In this document: one piece after another, positions 1 to 7,094 of the stretch
How positions within the stretch are numbered: position 1 is the first letter of the stretch
How the letters are laid out: each line of letters starts with the position of its first letter
NCBI GenBank assembly: GCA_020849825.1
Contig: JADZFP010000400.1
Coordinates: 1-10,049, forward strand
Reading direction: 5' to 3'
Length of the DNA stretch: 10,049 nucleotides
Origin: Saprospiraceae bacterium
GTDB lineage: Bacteria; Bacteroidota; Bacteroidia; Chitinophagales; Saprospiraceae
Made by a program: the position numbers and the translations under genes
The notes under the pieces: model-generated
Seen by the model: only the letters and a program-made list of their open reading frames with translations
The model's database searches: none
What the model was told of the DNA's origin: nothing

Positions 1-1233
1 CAGGATGTTGACGTGCAGGTTGCCGTCGCCGGCATGGCCGTAGCACACCGATTCGAAGCCGTATTTACGGCCGACGTCCTTGACGGTTTTCAGCAAAGCC
101 GGCAATTCGGCGCGGGGCACCACGGTATCCTCCTCCTTGTACACCGAATTTCTTTTCACGGCATGCGCCACGTTGCGGCGCAGTTTCCACAGCGCGGTTT
201 TTTGGGCGTCGTTGTCGGCAAAAAAGATCTCGCCGCAATCGAAATTTTCCAGCACTTCGGTGATCGTGGCGCAATCGGCCATCAGGCTGTCGACATGAAA
301 GCCATCCACTTCGATCAACAGATGCGCGGCGTCGGCGTCGTCGATGGGCACCGGGGTTTCGCCCACGTAACGCACGGCCCAGTCGATGGCGTTGCGCTCC
401 ATAAACTCCAGTCCGGAAGGCGTCACGCCGGCCTGAAAGATCGCCGCAACAGCCGCGCAGGCGCTTTCCGCCGAACGGAAGGGCACGAGCATGAGCAGGG
501 TTTGGGTGGGATGCGGTTGTAGTTTGAGCACAATTTTGGTCACCACACCAAGGGTGCCCTCGCTGCCGACGATGAGCTGGGTGAGGTTGTAGCCGGTCGA
601 GTTTTTCAGGGTATTGGCGCCCGTCCAGATCACGTCGCCGCCGGGCAGTACGACTTCCAGGTTGAGTACGTGGTCTTTCACCACGCCGTATTTCACGGCT
701 TTGGGGCCGCCGGCATTGGTACTGACGTTGCCGCCGATAAAACTCAGTCCGCGGCTCGACGGGTCGGGCGGATAAAACAAACCCTTGTCTTTCACGGCAT
801 TTTGCAACACTTCGGTGACGACGCCCGGCTCCACCGTCACCTGAAAATTGCGTTCATCGATCTGAATGATCCGGTCGAAGCGTTTCATGGAAATCACCAG
901 TCCGCCCGCCACCGGCAAGGCGCCGCCGGCGAGTCCGGAGCCGCCGCCGCGAATGGTGACCGGAATTCGTTCTGCATGGCAAAGCCGCAGGAGAGCGCTG
1001 ACCTCCTGCGTATTGGCCGGCAGAGCGACGGCGTCGGGCCAGAAGAGCAGGTCTTCGGTTTCGTCGTGTCCGTGGTCGCGGCGGGCGGTTTCGTCCGTCA
1101 GCAGGAAGGGTTCGCTCACTATGTCCCGCATGTTCGCCAGCAAGGCAGGCGTAAGGGGACGGAAGCTGTTATTTTTGCCGGCGCTTATGCGACCGGATGT
1201 ATTCTTTGTCTCAGGCGTTTTATCAGATACCAT
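1..1233 (-). CDS. FAD-linked oxidase, GlcD/D-lactate dehydrogenase-like (partial, 3' end outside window)
   Basis: Reading the minus strand from the ATG at 1233 gives 411 uninterrupted codons to the window edge, so the C-terminus is missing. It belongs to the VAO/PCMH flavoprotein fold, whose members oxidise 2-hydroxy acids such as glycolate, D-lactate or D-2-hydroxyglutarate; the substrate cannot be told here. Visible motifs: the FAD-binding loop RGGGSGLAGGALP (residues 95-107), PPDPSS (155-160), GGNVSTNAGGPKAVKYG (167-183), the VGSEGTLG loop (about 218-225) and the C-terminal-domain signature GHAGDGNLH (399-407), whose histidines belong to the active site or metal site in this family. There is no signal peptide, so it is probably cytoplasmic. 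Residues 1-26 are polar and may not be conserved; the next ATG (at 1131) would cut into the conserved LTPALL-type start, so 1233 is preferred. Whether the missing end holds only the flavoprotein (about 460-500 residues) or a fused Fe-S GlcF-type domain is unknown. It is divergent from, and shares CATG with, the gene at 1232. Confidence 0.93.
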   Translation of the reverse strand, partial: MVSDKTPETKNTSGRISAGKNNSFRPLTPALLANMRDIVSEPFLLTDETARRDHGHDETEDLLFWPDAVALPANTQEVSALLRLCHAERIPVTIRGGGSGLAGGALPVAGGLVISMKRFDRIIQIDERNFQVTVEPGVVTEVLQNAVKDKGLFYPPDPSSRGLSFIGGNVSTNAGGPKAVKYGVVKDHVLNLEVVLPGGDVIWTGANTLKNSTGYNLTQLIVGSEGTLGVVTKIVLKLQPHPTQTLLMLVPFRSAESACAAVAAIFQAGVTPSGLEFMERNAIDWAVRYVGETPVPIDDADAAHLLIEVDGFHVDSLMADCATITEVLENFDCGEIFFADNDAQKTALWKLRRNVAHAVKRNSVYKEEDTVVPRAELPALLKTVKDVGRKYGFESVCYGHAGDGNLHVNIL

Positions 1234-2005
1234 GACGATCAGATTATACTTTTTATGGATTTGCCTGCTGGGCGGCTTTATGGCCCAGGCACAAAAATTT
1301 CGCGAACACCCGCCCGCGCAAGAGCCGCGCAACAAAGGTAAAGCGATTCTTTTGCACGTTTCCGGCGGTTACCAATGGCCCGGCGGTGAGCTGGCCGACC
1401 GCTTTGGCAACAATGGCGCCGTCGGTGGCGGACTGGAACTGCTGAGCGCCGGCAATTGGGCACTGGGCCTGGAAAGTCAATTTATTTTCGGGCAGGACGT
1501 AAAGGAAGACCCGCTGGCCATCCTGCGCACGCCCGAGGGCGATATCATCGGCAGCGACCGCACTGTCGCCACGGTGGTCCTGCGCGAACGGGGCATGTAC
1601 TTCGGCGGCACGGTGGGCCGGCTTTTTACGGTAAAAAACAAGGCGCAAAGCCGCTGCGGCCTCCGGCTGACCCTCGGCGCCGGCTGGATGTACCATAAAA
1701 TCCGCGTGCAGGACGATACCCGCAGCGTCACGCAACTCACCGGCGACTACCTCAAAGGCTACGACCGCCGCTGTTCGGGGCTGGCGCTCAACCAGTTTGT
1801 CGGCTGGCAAAACCTCGCCGCCAACCGGCGCGCCAACTGGATGATCGGCTTCGAACTCAACCAGGGCTTCACCCAATCGCGCCGAAGCTGGGATTTTAAC
1901 GACATGCGCCCGCTCGACGGCAAACGCCTCGACCTGCGTTTCGGCATCCGGGCCAGCTGGACGCTGCCGTTCTACTACGGCGCGCCGGAGAAGATTTTTT
2001 ATTAA
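1232..2005 (+). CDS. Predicted outer-membrane beta-barrel protein, function unknown
   Basis: A 257-residue protein. I place the start at 1232, not at the in-frame upstream ATG at 866 that lies inside the opposite oxidase gene, because a clean signal peptide begins here: a short positive N-terminus, a hydrophobic core (about residues 5-17) and cleavage after AQA (residue 20). No lipobox is present. The mature part is rich in alternating polar/aromatic-hydrophobic stretches and glycines (for example GGYQW, GGGLELL, YFGGTVGRLF, GLRLTLGAGWMYH, LDLRFGIRASW) and ends in FY. This is consistent with a small outer-membrane barrel and its C-terminal aromatic beta-signal. I do not recognise a specific family. 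Its TAA overlaps the ATG of waaA by one base (TAATG), which suggests coupled translation and a link to envelope or LPS biogenesis; that link is inference. There is no non-coding sequence upstream, so its promoter must lie inside the divergent oxidase gene. Confidence 0.8.
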   Translation: MTIRLYFLWICLLGGFMAQAQKFREHPPAQEPRNKGKAILLHVSGGYQWPGGELADRFGNNGAVGGGLELLSAGNWALGLESQFIFGQDVKEDPLAILRTPEGDIIGSDRTVATVVLRERGMYFGGTVGRLFTVKNKAQSRCGLRLTLGAGWMYHKIRVQDDTRSVTQLTGDYLKGYDRRCSGLALNQFVGWQNLAANRRANWMIGFELNQGFTQSRRSWDFNDMRPLDGKRLDLRFGIRASWTLPFYYGAPEKIFY

Positions 2006-3258
2006 TGTTGTACAATTTCTTTATCCGGCTCTTCCTGTTCGGCATTCGGCTGGCAGCGCCGTTTGTCCCCAAAGCCCGCAAATGGGTCGACGGGCGGCGC
2101 AACTGGCGCAGCCGCTATCGCGCTGATTTTCAGAAAAAAAGCCGCGTATTGTGGGTGCACGCCGCCTCGCTGGGCGAATTTGAACAAGGCCGCCCGGTAA
2201 TCGAAGGGTTCCGGCAGCAACACCCCGACTGGCAGATCGTGCTGAGTTTTTTTTCGCCTTCGGGCTACGAAATCCGAAAAAACTACCCGCACGCCGATTT
2301 TATCGCCTACCTGCCCGCCGATACGCCGGCCAATGCCCGCGACTGGCTCGACCTGATCCGGCCCGATGCGGCGGTTTTTGTCAAATATGAATTTTGGGCC
2401 AACTACCTGTTTGCCCTGAAAAAAAGACAGACGCCCACGGTGCTGATCTCCGCCCTGTTTCGCCCCGACCAAGCTTTTTTCCGGTGGTACGGCGGCTTTT
2501 GGCGGCGAATGCTGGGGTGTTTCGACCGCTTTTTTGTACAAAATGAAGCCTCGGCCCGCTTGCTGGGCGGCATCGGTATCGAAGCGGTGGAAGTGGCCGG
2601 CGATACACGGGTCGACCGGGTGCTGCAAATTGCCGAAACGGCGCCGGCCAACGCCCTCGTGGCGCAGTTCAGCGCCAGTGCGCCTGCGACGCTGATCGTG
2701 GGCAGCAGCTGGCCGGCCGACGAGGATTTGCTGATCGCAGCGCTGGCGAAGCCGGAATTTCAGGACCTGAAAGTGGTATTCGCCCCCCACGAACCTGCCG
2801 CCGCACAGGTGCAGCAACTGGAAACCCGCCTGAAAAATGCTTTTCCGCAAGCCCTCGTGGCGCGATATTCCCAAAGTGGCGAAAAAGAAGCCGCGGCCGC
2901 CCGTTTCCTGATCATCGACAACATCGGCATGCTCAATACCCTGTACCGCTACGGCTGGATCGCCTATATCGGCGGAGGCTTCGGGCGGGGCATTCACAAT
3001 ACCCTCGAACCCGCGGCCTGGGGCCTGCCGGTGGTCTTCGGCCCGAAGTACCACAAATTTGAAGAGGCGCGGCAACTGGCAGCGCGGGGCGGCGGCTTTG
3101 CTGTGGGCAGCGCGGACGAACTGGAAGCGGCGCTGCGCGTGTTGATGCAGCCGGAAAAGCATCGCGCGGCTGTCGCGGCAATCCATACTTATTTGACGGA
3201 AAGCAGGGGCGCGACGCGGCGGGTGCTGGCGTTTTTGGACGAACGGCTGGCATCATAA
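2005..3258 (+). CDS. waaA: 3-deoxy-D-manno-octulosonic acid (Kdo) transferase
   Basis: A 417-residue GT30-family glycosyltransferase that moves Kdo from CMP-Kdo to the lipid A precursor at the inner face of the cytoplasmic membrane. The N-terminal 20 residues are hydrophobic, as in the usual membrane anchor. The first Rossmann domain carries WVHAASLGEFEQ (residues 50-61); its Glu58 is the conserved catalytic-base glutamate of the family. Then come YLPADTP (102-108), the VKYEFW motif (126-131) and RFFVQNEASARLL (175-187), followed by AGDTRVDRV (198-206). The C-terminal CMP-Kdo domain carries VGSSWPADE (232-240), FAPHEP (259-264), GGGFGRGIHNTLEPAAWG (323-340) and VVFGPKYHKFEEA (343-355). The length is normal for the family. 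Whether it adds one or two Kdo units cannot be read from the sequence. It starts within the stop codon of the upstream OMP gene (TAATG), so it is very likely co-transcribed and translationally coupled with it. Confidence 0.96.
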   Translation: MLYNFFIRLFLFGIRLAAPFVPKARKWVDGRRNWRSRYRADFQKKSRVLWVHAASLGEFEQGRPVIEGFRQQHPDWQIVLSFFSPSGYEIRKNYPHADFIAYLPADTPANARDWLDLIRPDAAVFVKYEFWANYLFALKKRQTPTVLISALFRPDQAFFRWYGGFWRRMLGCFDRFFVQNEASARLLGGIGIEAVEVAGDTRVDRVLQIAETAPANALVAQFSASAPATLIVGSSWPADEDLLIAALAKPEFQDLKVVFAPHEPAAAQVQQLETRLKNAFPQALVARYSQSGEKEAAAARFLIIDNIGMLNTLYRYGWIAYIGGGFGRGIHNTLEPAAWGLPVVFGPKYHKFEEARQLAARGGGFAVGSADELEAALRVLMQPEKHRAAVAAIHTYLTESRGATRRVLAFLDERLAS

Positions 3259-3287
3259 GGCCGGCCTCGCAACCCTGGCGAATAAAG

Positions 3288-3354
3288 TTTCACGCAAAGC
3301 CGCAAAGTCCGCCAAGGGGTAAATTCTTTGCGCGCTTAGCGACTTTGCGTGAAA
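3288..3354. repeat. Nested palindrome built of CGCAAAG-type units
   Basis: Two arms, TTTCACGCAAAG (3288-3299) and CTTTGCGTGAAA (3343-3354), are exact reverse complements. Inside them a second pair, CGCAAAG (3301-3307) and CTTTGCG (3326-3332), is also exact. Within the left arm the motif repeats in tandem with drift (ACGCAAAGC, CGCAAAGT, CCGCCAAG). The element starts 29 bases after the waaA stop. There is no T-run after the right arm, so it is not a canonical intrinsic terminator. It looks like a dispersed intergenic repeat, possibly with an RNA-folding or 3'-end role. Confidence 0.75.
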
Positions 3355-3449
3355 TAATATTTCTACAATTTCAGGCCTGACATGTAAGAAAGTCTCAAAA
3401 ATGTCTGAATTCTTGTGATTCCGGGGCCAAAGTTCTCCCCCACCCTTTC

Positions 3450-3457
3450 TATTTTTG
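3450..3457 (+). promoter_or_regulatory. Candidate icd promoter, Bacteroidota -7 box TATTTTTG
   Basis: TATTTTTG matches the Bacteroidota primary-sigma -7 consensus TAnnTTTG at every fixed position. It lies in a 266-base gap, 67 bases before the icd ATG, giving a predicted leader of about 60 bases. No TTG is present at the usual -33 distance (nearest at 3413-3415, about 34 bases upstream), which lowers confidence. Confidence 0.4.
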
Positions 3458-3524
3458 CCGCCGCCAAAGGCACACACCCGGGAAGCCTCCATCCTAATAT
3501 TTTCCACTTTTATCCAATTTTACC

Positions 3525-4814
3525 ATGACTGGTTCAGCAATCACCATTTCACGGGGCAAACTGAAGGTCCCTGACAATCCTATTATCCCTTTCATTGAAG
3601 GCGACGGCACGGGCCCCGACATCTGGGCAGCCTCGGTGCGCGTACTCGACGCCGCCGTGGAAAAAGCCTACGGCGGAAAGAAAAAAATCGTTTGGCAGGA
3701 AGTGCTGGCCGGTGAAAAGGCCTACAACAAAACCGGCAACTGGCTGCCCGACGAAACCCTGAAAGTGATTGATGAATACAAAGTCGCCATCAAAGGCCCG
3801 CTCACCACGCCCGTAGGCGGCGGTATCCGCTCGCTCAACGTGGCCCTGCGCCAGATCCTCGACCTGTACGTATGCCTGCGCCCGGTGCGCTGGTTCAAAG
3901 GTGTGCCCAGCCCGGTCAAACAGCCCGGCCTGGTCGACATGGTAATCTTCCGCGAAAACACGGAAGACATCTATGCCGGCATCGAATACGCCGCCGGTAC
4001 GCCCGAAGCGCAGAAATTCCTCGATTTCCTGGCTGAATTCGATCCCAAAGGTTTCGGCAAAGTGCGTTTCGGCACCGCCGACAAAACCAACGAGTTTGCC
4101 AAACTGGCCAAACTGGCCGGCAAACAAGCCGTCGAAGTCGGTATCGGCATCAAACCGGTGAGCAAAATGGGCTCCCAGCGCCTGATCCGCTCGGCCATCG
4201 AGTACGCCATCAAAAACAAACGCAAAAGCGTCACCATCGTCCATAAGGGCAACATCATGAAATTCACCGAAGGCGGCTTCCGCGACTGGGGTTACCAGCT
4301 CGCCAAAGACGAATTCGGCGCCGTGGAAATCGACGGCGGCCCATGGTGCAAAATCCCCGACGGCAAGCCGGGCGCCGGCATCGTCATCAAAGACGCCATC
4401 GCCGACATCACCCTGCAGCAGGTGCTCACCCGCCCCGAAGACTTCGACGTGATCGCCACGCTCAACCTCAACGGCGACTACCTCTCCGACGCCCTGGCCG
4501 CACAGGTCGGCGGTATCGGTATCGCGCCGGGCGCCAACATCAACTACCTGACCGGCCACGCCATCTTTGAAGCCACCCACGGCACCGCGCCCAAATACGC
4601 CGGCAAAGACGTGGTGAACCCCTCCTCGGTGATCCTGTCGGGCGTCATGATGTTCGAATACATGGGCTGGACCAAAGCCGCCAAACTCATCGTCAAGGGC
4701 ATCGAAAAGTCGATCCGCAAAAAACGCGTGACCTACGACTTCGAACGCCTCATGAAAGGCGCGACCAAACTGAAATGCTCCGAATTCGGCGACGAGATCA
4801 TCGCCAATATGTAA
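3525..4814 (+). CDS. icd: Isocitrate dehydrogenase, NADP-dependent
   Basis: A 429-residue homodimer-type enzyme that converts isocitrate to 2-oxoglutarate and CO2 in the TCA cycle. It reads closely along the E. coli Icd pattern: IEGDGTGPD (24-32), IKGPLTTPVGGGIRSLN (89-105) with Ser103 at the position of E. coli Ser113 (the AceK-phosphorylated, isocitrate-binding serine), FRENTEDIYAGIEY (142-155), Lys241, and the metal aspartates Asp318 and Asp322 in NGDYLSDALAA. Coenzyme choice is visible: HGTAPKYAG (352-360) gives the Lys-Tyr pair, and TYDFERLM (403-410) gives Tyr404 and Arg408, equivalent to the NADP-specifying Lys344/Tyr345/Tyr391/Arg395 of E. coli. Start: the ATG at 3525 precedes the conserved core by the usual short extension; no Shine-Dalgarno sequence is evident, normal for Bacteroidota. 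It is apparently a single-gene unit, with its own candidate promoter upstream and a strong terminator downstream. No AceK gene is in the window. Confidence 0.97.
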   Translation: MTGSAITISRGKLKVPDNPIIPFIEGDGTGPDIWAASVRVLDAAVEKAYGGKKKIVWQEVLAGEKAYNKTGNWLPDETLKVIDEYKVAIKGPLTTPVGGGIRSLNVALRQILDLYVCLRPVRWFKGVPSPVKQPGLVDMVIFRENTEDIYAGIEYAAGTPEAQKFLDFLAEFDPKGFGKVRFGTADKTNEFAKLAKLAGKQAVEVGIGIKPVSKMGSQRLIRSAIEYAIKNKRKSVTIVHKGNIMKFTEGGFRDWGYQLAKDEFGAVEIDGGPWCKIPDGKPGAGIVIKDAIADITLQQVLTRPEDFDVIATLNLNGDYLSDALAAQVGGIGIAPGANINYLTGHAIFEATHGTAPKYAGKDVVNPSSVILSGVMMFEYMGWTKAAKLIVKGIEKSIRKKRVTYDFERLMKGATKLKCSEFGDEIIANM

Positions 4815-4837
4815 TGCGCTAAAATCTGTATTCCCGG

Positions 4838-4871
4838 GCGCCCTGCATCTTCGGATGGCAGGGCGCTTTTT
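4838..4871 (+). terminator. Intrinsic terminator after icd
   Basis: GCGCCCTGC (4838-4846) pairs perfectly with GCAGGGCGC (4858-4866). The stem continues with ATC/GAT around one bulged G (4857) and closes on a C-TTCG-G tetraloop (4849-4854), one of the most stable RNA loops. Five T residues follow (4867-4871). It lies 24 bases after the icd stop. Confidence 0.9.
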
Positions 4872-4874
4872 GTT

Positions 4875-4882
4875 TATGTTTG
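4875..4882 (+). promoter_or_regulatory. Candidate promoter of the propeller-protein gene, -7 box TATGTTTG
   Basis: TATGTTTG fits TAnnTTTG exactly and lies 31 bases before the ATG at 4914, only 3 bases beyond the T-run of the icd terminator. No clear -33 TTG exists because the terminator stem occupies that position. The predicted leader is about 25 bases. Confidence 0.5.
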
Positions 4883-4913
4883 CTTTTATCTTTCACACCA
4901 ATCAACTTATTCC

Positions 4914-7043
4914 ATGTTCAAGCAAATCATCGAGCGCTTTTTGCCCCTTCTGTTGATGGCCATTGTTCAACCGGGCGCATTCGCACAAAACAGCTGGCAA
5001 CCCCTCGACGGCCCCTACGGCGGGGTCGTGTACAGCCTGGAAGCCCACAACGGCCTCTGGTATGCCGGCACAGGCGGCGGACTTTACCACAGCGACGACC
5101 AGGGCGCGCACTGGCAGCGCTCCGGCTGGATTCCCGCCGACCTGACGGTGAATTCCATCGAAATTAACCCCGGTGAAATACTGATTGGCGCCGTCGCCCC
5201 CAGTTTCGATCCGCTGGGCCTGAGCGACGTCAACAACCTGCTCTACCGCAGCACCGACGGCGGCAACAGCTGGCAGATCAGTTTGATCAATACGTACTTC
5301 CTGGCCTACAACCGCCATAAAATCTGCCGGAGCGGCAATGTTTTGCTGGCATGGAGCGGCGAACAATTGCTGCGCAGTACCAACGACGGCCAGGAATGGA
5401 CGGTAACCGACCCGGGCTTTTCCGCCAACTCCCTGCAGTCGAACGGCCCGATCGCACTGGCCAACAATCAGGGATACGGCGGCGCTTACTCCAGCGACGG
5501 CGGCGGCGCCTGGACGGAACTGAACGGGCCCCTCCTGCTTCCGGTTTTTCGCTTCGGACTGGGTAACGGCAATACAATCCTGGCCTCCGGCCCGAATTTC
5601 CCTTTGTACCGCTCCACCGACCTGGGCCAGAACTGGCAGGAGATCGGCAATCCGTTCGGCAACAATTATTTCCATCATATCGAGCGGCTCGACGACGGCC
5701 AGCTGGTCGCTTTTTTCGGGCAGACCGGCTGGGACCCAACCGTGTACCTCTCCACCGACGACGGGCTGAGCTGGACGCCTTTTTCGGTCAATCCCGCGTC
5801 CGTCCTGTTCGATTTCGATGCGGAAGGCCCCACGCTCGGGGCGGGTTGCGGCGTCGGCTTTTTCACCAACGCCGGCAGCGCCGGTGACCTCGCTCCGTCG
5901 AACACCGGCCTGAACAATGCCGACATCAAAGCCCTGGCCGCCGGCGACGACTGGCTCTGGGCCGGCGACGGCCGGGGGCTCTGGCGCAGCGCCGACGGCG
6001 GCAACAACTGGTCTTTTACCAGCAACGACGGCCAGCTGAACCCAACCGTTCAGCTGCTTCGCCGCAACGACACCCTTTGCGCGCTGACGCAGTTCAGTTT
6101 TTTGTACTCCACCGACCAGGGCGCACAATGGACGGCGCCGTTCGACGGCGGCCCGCCGGGGCCCTTTATCCCTTTTCCTGCAAAAAGAATGGCCCTCAGG
6201 GGCAATCAGGTGCTGGTGGGCGCCGATGCCGTGTTCCTGTCGGACAATTTCGGGGAGTCCTGGACGGCCTTCAACAGCGCCTTCGCCTTTGAAGGCATTT
6301 CAGGCGTCGCTTTTGCCGGCGACCAGCTGTTCGCCCTGGCCGAAGAAAACGACGAGCGCGGAATCGTCCGCTCCGCCGACGGAGGATCGAACTGGGAACT
6401 CGTGTACCCGCTCGTGGGCGCGGGCCGTATGGAATATTTCAACGGCCGTTTGTTCGCCTTTACCCCGGCGGGCATGGTGTATTCCGACGACCTCGGCGAC
6501 TCCTGGTCGGTTCCCCTGGGCCTGCCCGATTACAGCCAGGAGTTCAACCTGCCTTATACCGTGAAGGCGCTGGTGGCGCAGGATACGCTGTTGTACGCCG
6601 CGCTCGACTATCTCGGCATTTACAAAAGCGGCGACGGCGGCGACAGCTGGCAACTGTTTTGCGGCCCGCCGCCCAATCTGCGGTTCAGCGAACTGGCGGC
6701 AGCCGACGAAATGCTCTATGCAGCCTCGCCATACGGCGGCATCTGGAAATACCCGACGGGAACATCCGCTACTTCGCAGCCGGCGTCGCAACAATGGTTT
6801 ACCCTGCGACCCAATCCGGCTGTGCGGGAAATTTGCGTGCAATGGCCAGTTGAAACCCCGCGCGGAAACGTGCAAATCGCCATCTTCAATCCGGAAGGCC
6901 GCCCCGTAGCGACCCAAAACACCGACGCTGCGGCCCGCTCCTGCTGTTTTTCCCTCGACGACTGTCCGGATGGGGCATACCGCGTCAGTGTACGGGCAGG
7001 CGGGCAGGCATGGGGCGATATTTTTCTGAAAATGAGCCCGTAA
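4914..7043 (+). CDS. Secreted Asp-box (BNR-type) beta-propeller protein with T9SS sorting domain
   Basis: A 709-residue exported protein. An N-terminal signal peptide (hydrophobic about residues 9-23, cleavage near AFA-QN at 24) sends it to the periplasm. Twelve Asp-boxes (S-x-D-x-G-x-x-W) begin at residues 60, 113, 155, 193, 234, 280, 359, 399, 443, 487, 524 and 572. The spacing of about 37-53 residues is typical of sialidase/sortilin/photosystem-assembly-type propeller blades. The double gap between 280 and 359 holds a degraded copy near 318-325. The C-terminus (about 627-709) has the type A T9SS sorting-domain pattern: FTLRPNPA, IAIFNPEGRPV and DGAYRVSVRAGG, then a final strand; such domains are normally cleaved on export and the protein is anchored to the surface or released. 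No catalytic residues for a sialidase are evident (no FRIP motif seen), so a binding or adhesion role is as likely as an enzymatic one. It has its own candidate promoter; the ferredoxin gene follows after 51 bases. Confidence 0.92.
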   Translation: MFKQIIERFLPLLLMAIVQPGAFAQNSWQPLDGPYGGVVYSLEAHNGLWYAGTGGGLYHSDDQGAHWQRSGWIPADLTVNSIEINPGEILIGAVAPSFDPLGLSDVNNLLYRSTDGGNSWQISLINTYFLAYNRHKICRSGNVLLAWSGEQLLRSTNDGQEWTVTDPGFSANSLQSNGPIALANNQGYGGAYSSDGGGAWTELNGPLLLPVFRFGLGNGNTILASGPNFPLYRSTDLGQNWQEIGNPFGNNYFHHIERLDDGQLVAFFGQTGWDPTVYLSTDDGLSWTPFSVNPASVLFDFDAEGPTLGAGCGVGFFTNAGSAGDLAPSNTGLNNADIKALAAGDDWLWAGDGRGLWRSADGGNNWSFTSNDGQLNPTVQLLRRNDTLCALTQFSFLYSTDQGAQWTAPFDGGPPGPFIPFPAKRMALRGNQVLVGADAVFLSDNFGESWTAFNSAFAFEGISGVAFAGDQLFALAEENDERGIVRSADGGSNWELVYPLVGAGRMEYFNGRLFAFTPAGMVYSDDLGDSWSVPLGLPDYSQEFNLPYTVKALVAQDTLLYAALDYLGIYKSGDGGDSWQLFCGPPPNLRFSELAAADEMLYAASPYGGIWKYPTGTSATSQPASQQWFTLRPNPAVREICVQWPVETPRGNVQIAIFNPEGRPVATQNTDAAARSCCFSLDDCPDGAYRVSVRAGGQAWGDIFLKMSP

Positions 7044-7094
7044 CCCCTACCCGATTGCACCAAAAACCCTACTATTGTCTGTAAAAAATCACAT

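Noticed and set aside
866..1231. Upstream extension of the OMP reading frame to an ATG at 866
   Set aside because: It lies wholly inside the well-supported FAD oxidase gene on the other strand, and would bury the clear signal peptide that starts at 1232.
13..1341. Plus-strand ORFs of 169 and 223 residues (13-522 and 670-1341)
   Set aside because: They are antisense to the oxidase, whose motifs are unmistakable; their translations are histidine/arginine/glycine-rich without any recognisable domain.
2002..3186. 394-residue minus-strand ORF
   Set aside because: It is a shadow of waaA created by GC-rich codon bias; low-complexity composition and no motifs.
3288..3354. Intrinsic terminator of waaA
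   Set aside because: The outer stem is followed by TAATATTTC rather than a T-run and the loop is long, so I list it as a repeat only.
3253..3507. 84-residue minus-strand ORF between waaA and icd
   Set aside because: Much of it is translation of the CGCAAAG palindrome and the icd upstream region; it has no recognisable features and no reason to be coding.
3549..4580. 343-residue minus-strand ORF opposite icd
   Set aside because: Mirror frame of a highly conserved enzyme gene; its Val/Phe/Asp/Gly-rich translation shows no family features.
4902..6128. 408-residue minus-strand ORF opposite the propeller gene
   Set aside because: Antisense shadow; the sense strand has a signal peptide, Asp-boxes and a sorting domain.
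4914..7043. Sialidase
   Set aside because: Asp-boxes alone are shared by many propellers; no FRIP motif or clear arginine triad arrangement was seen.
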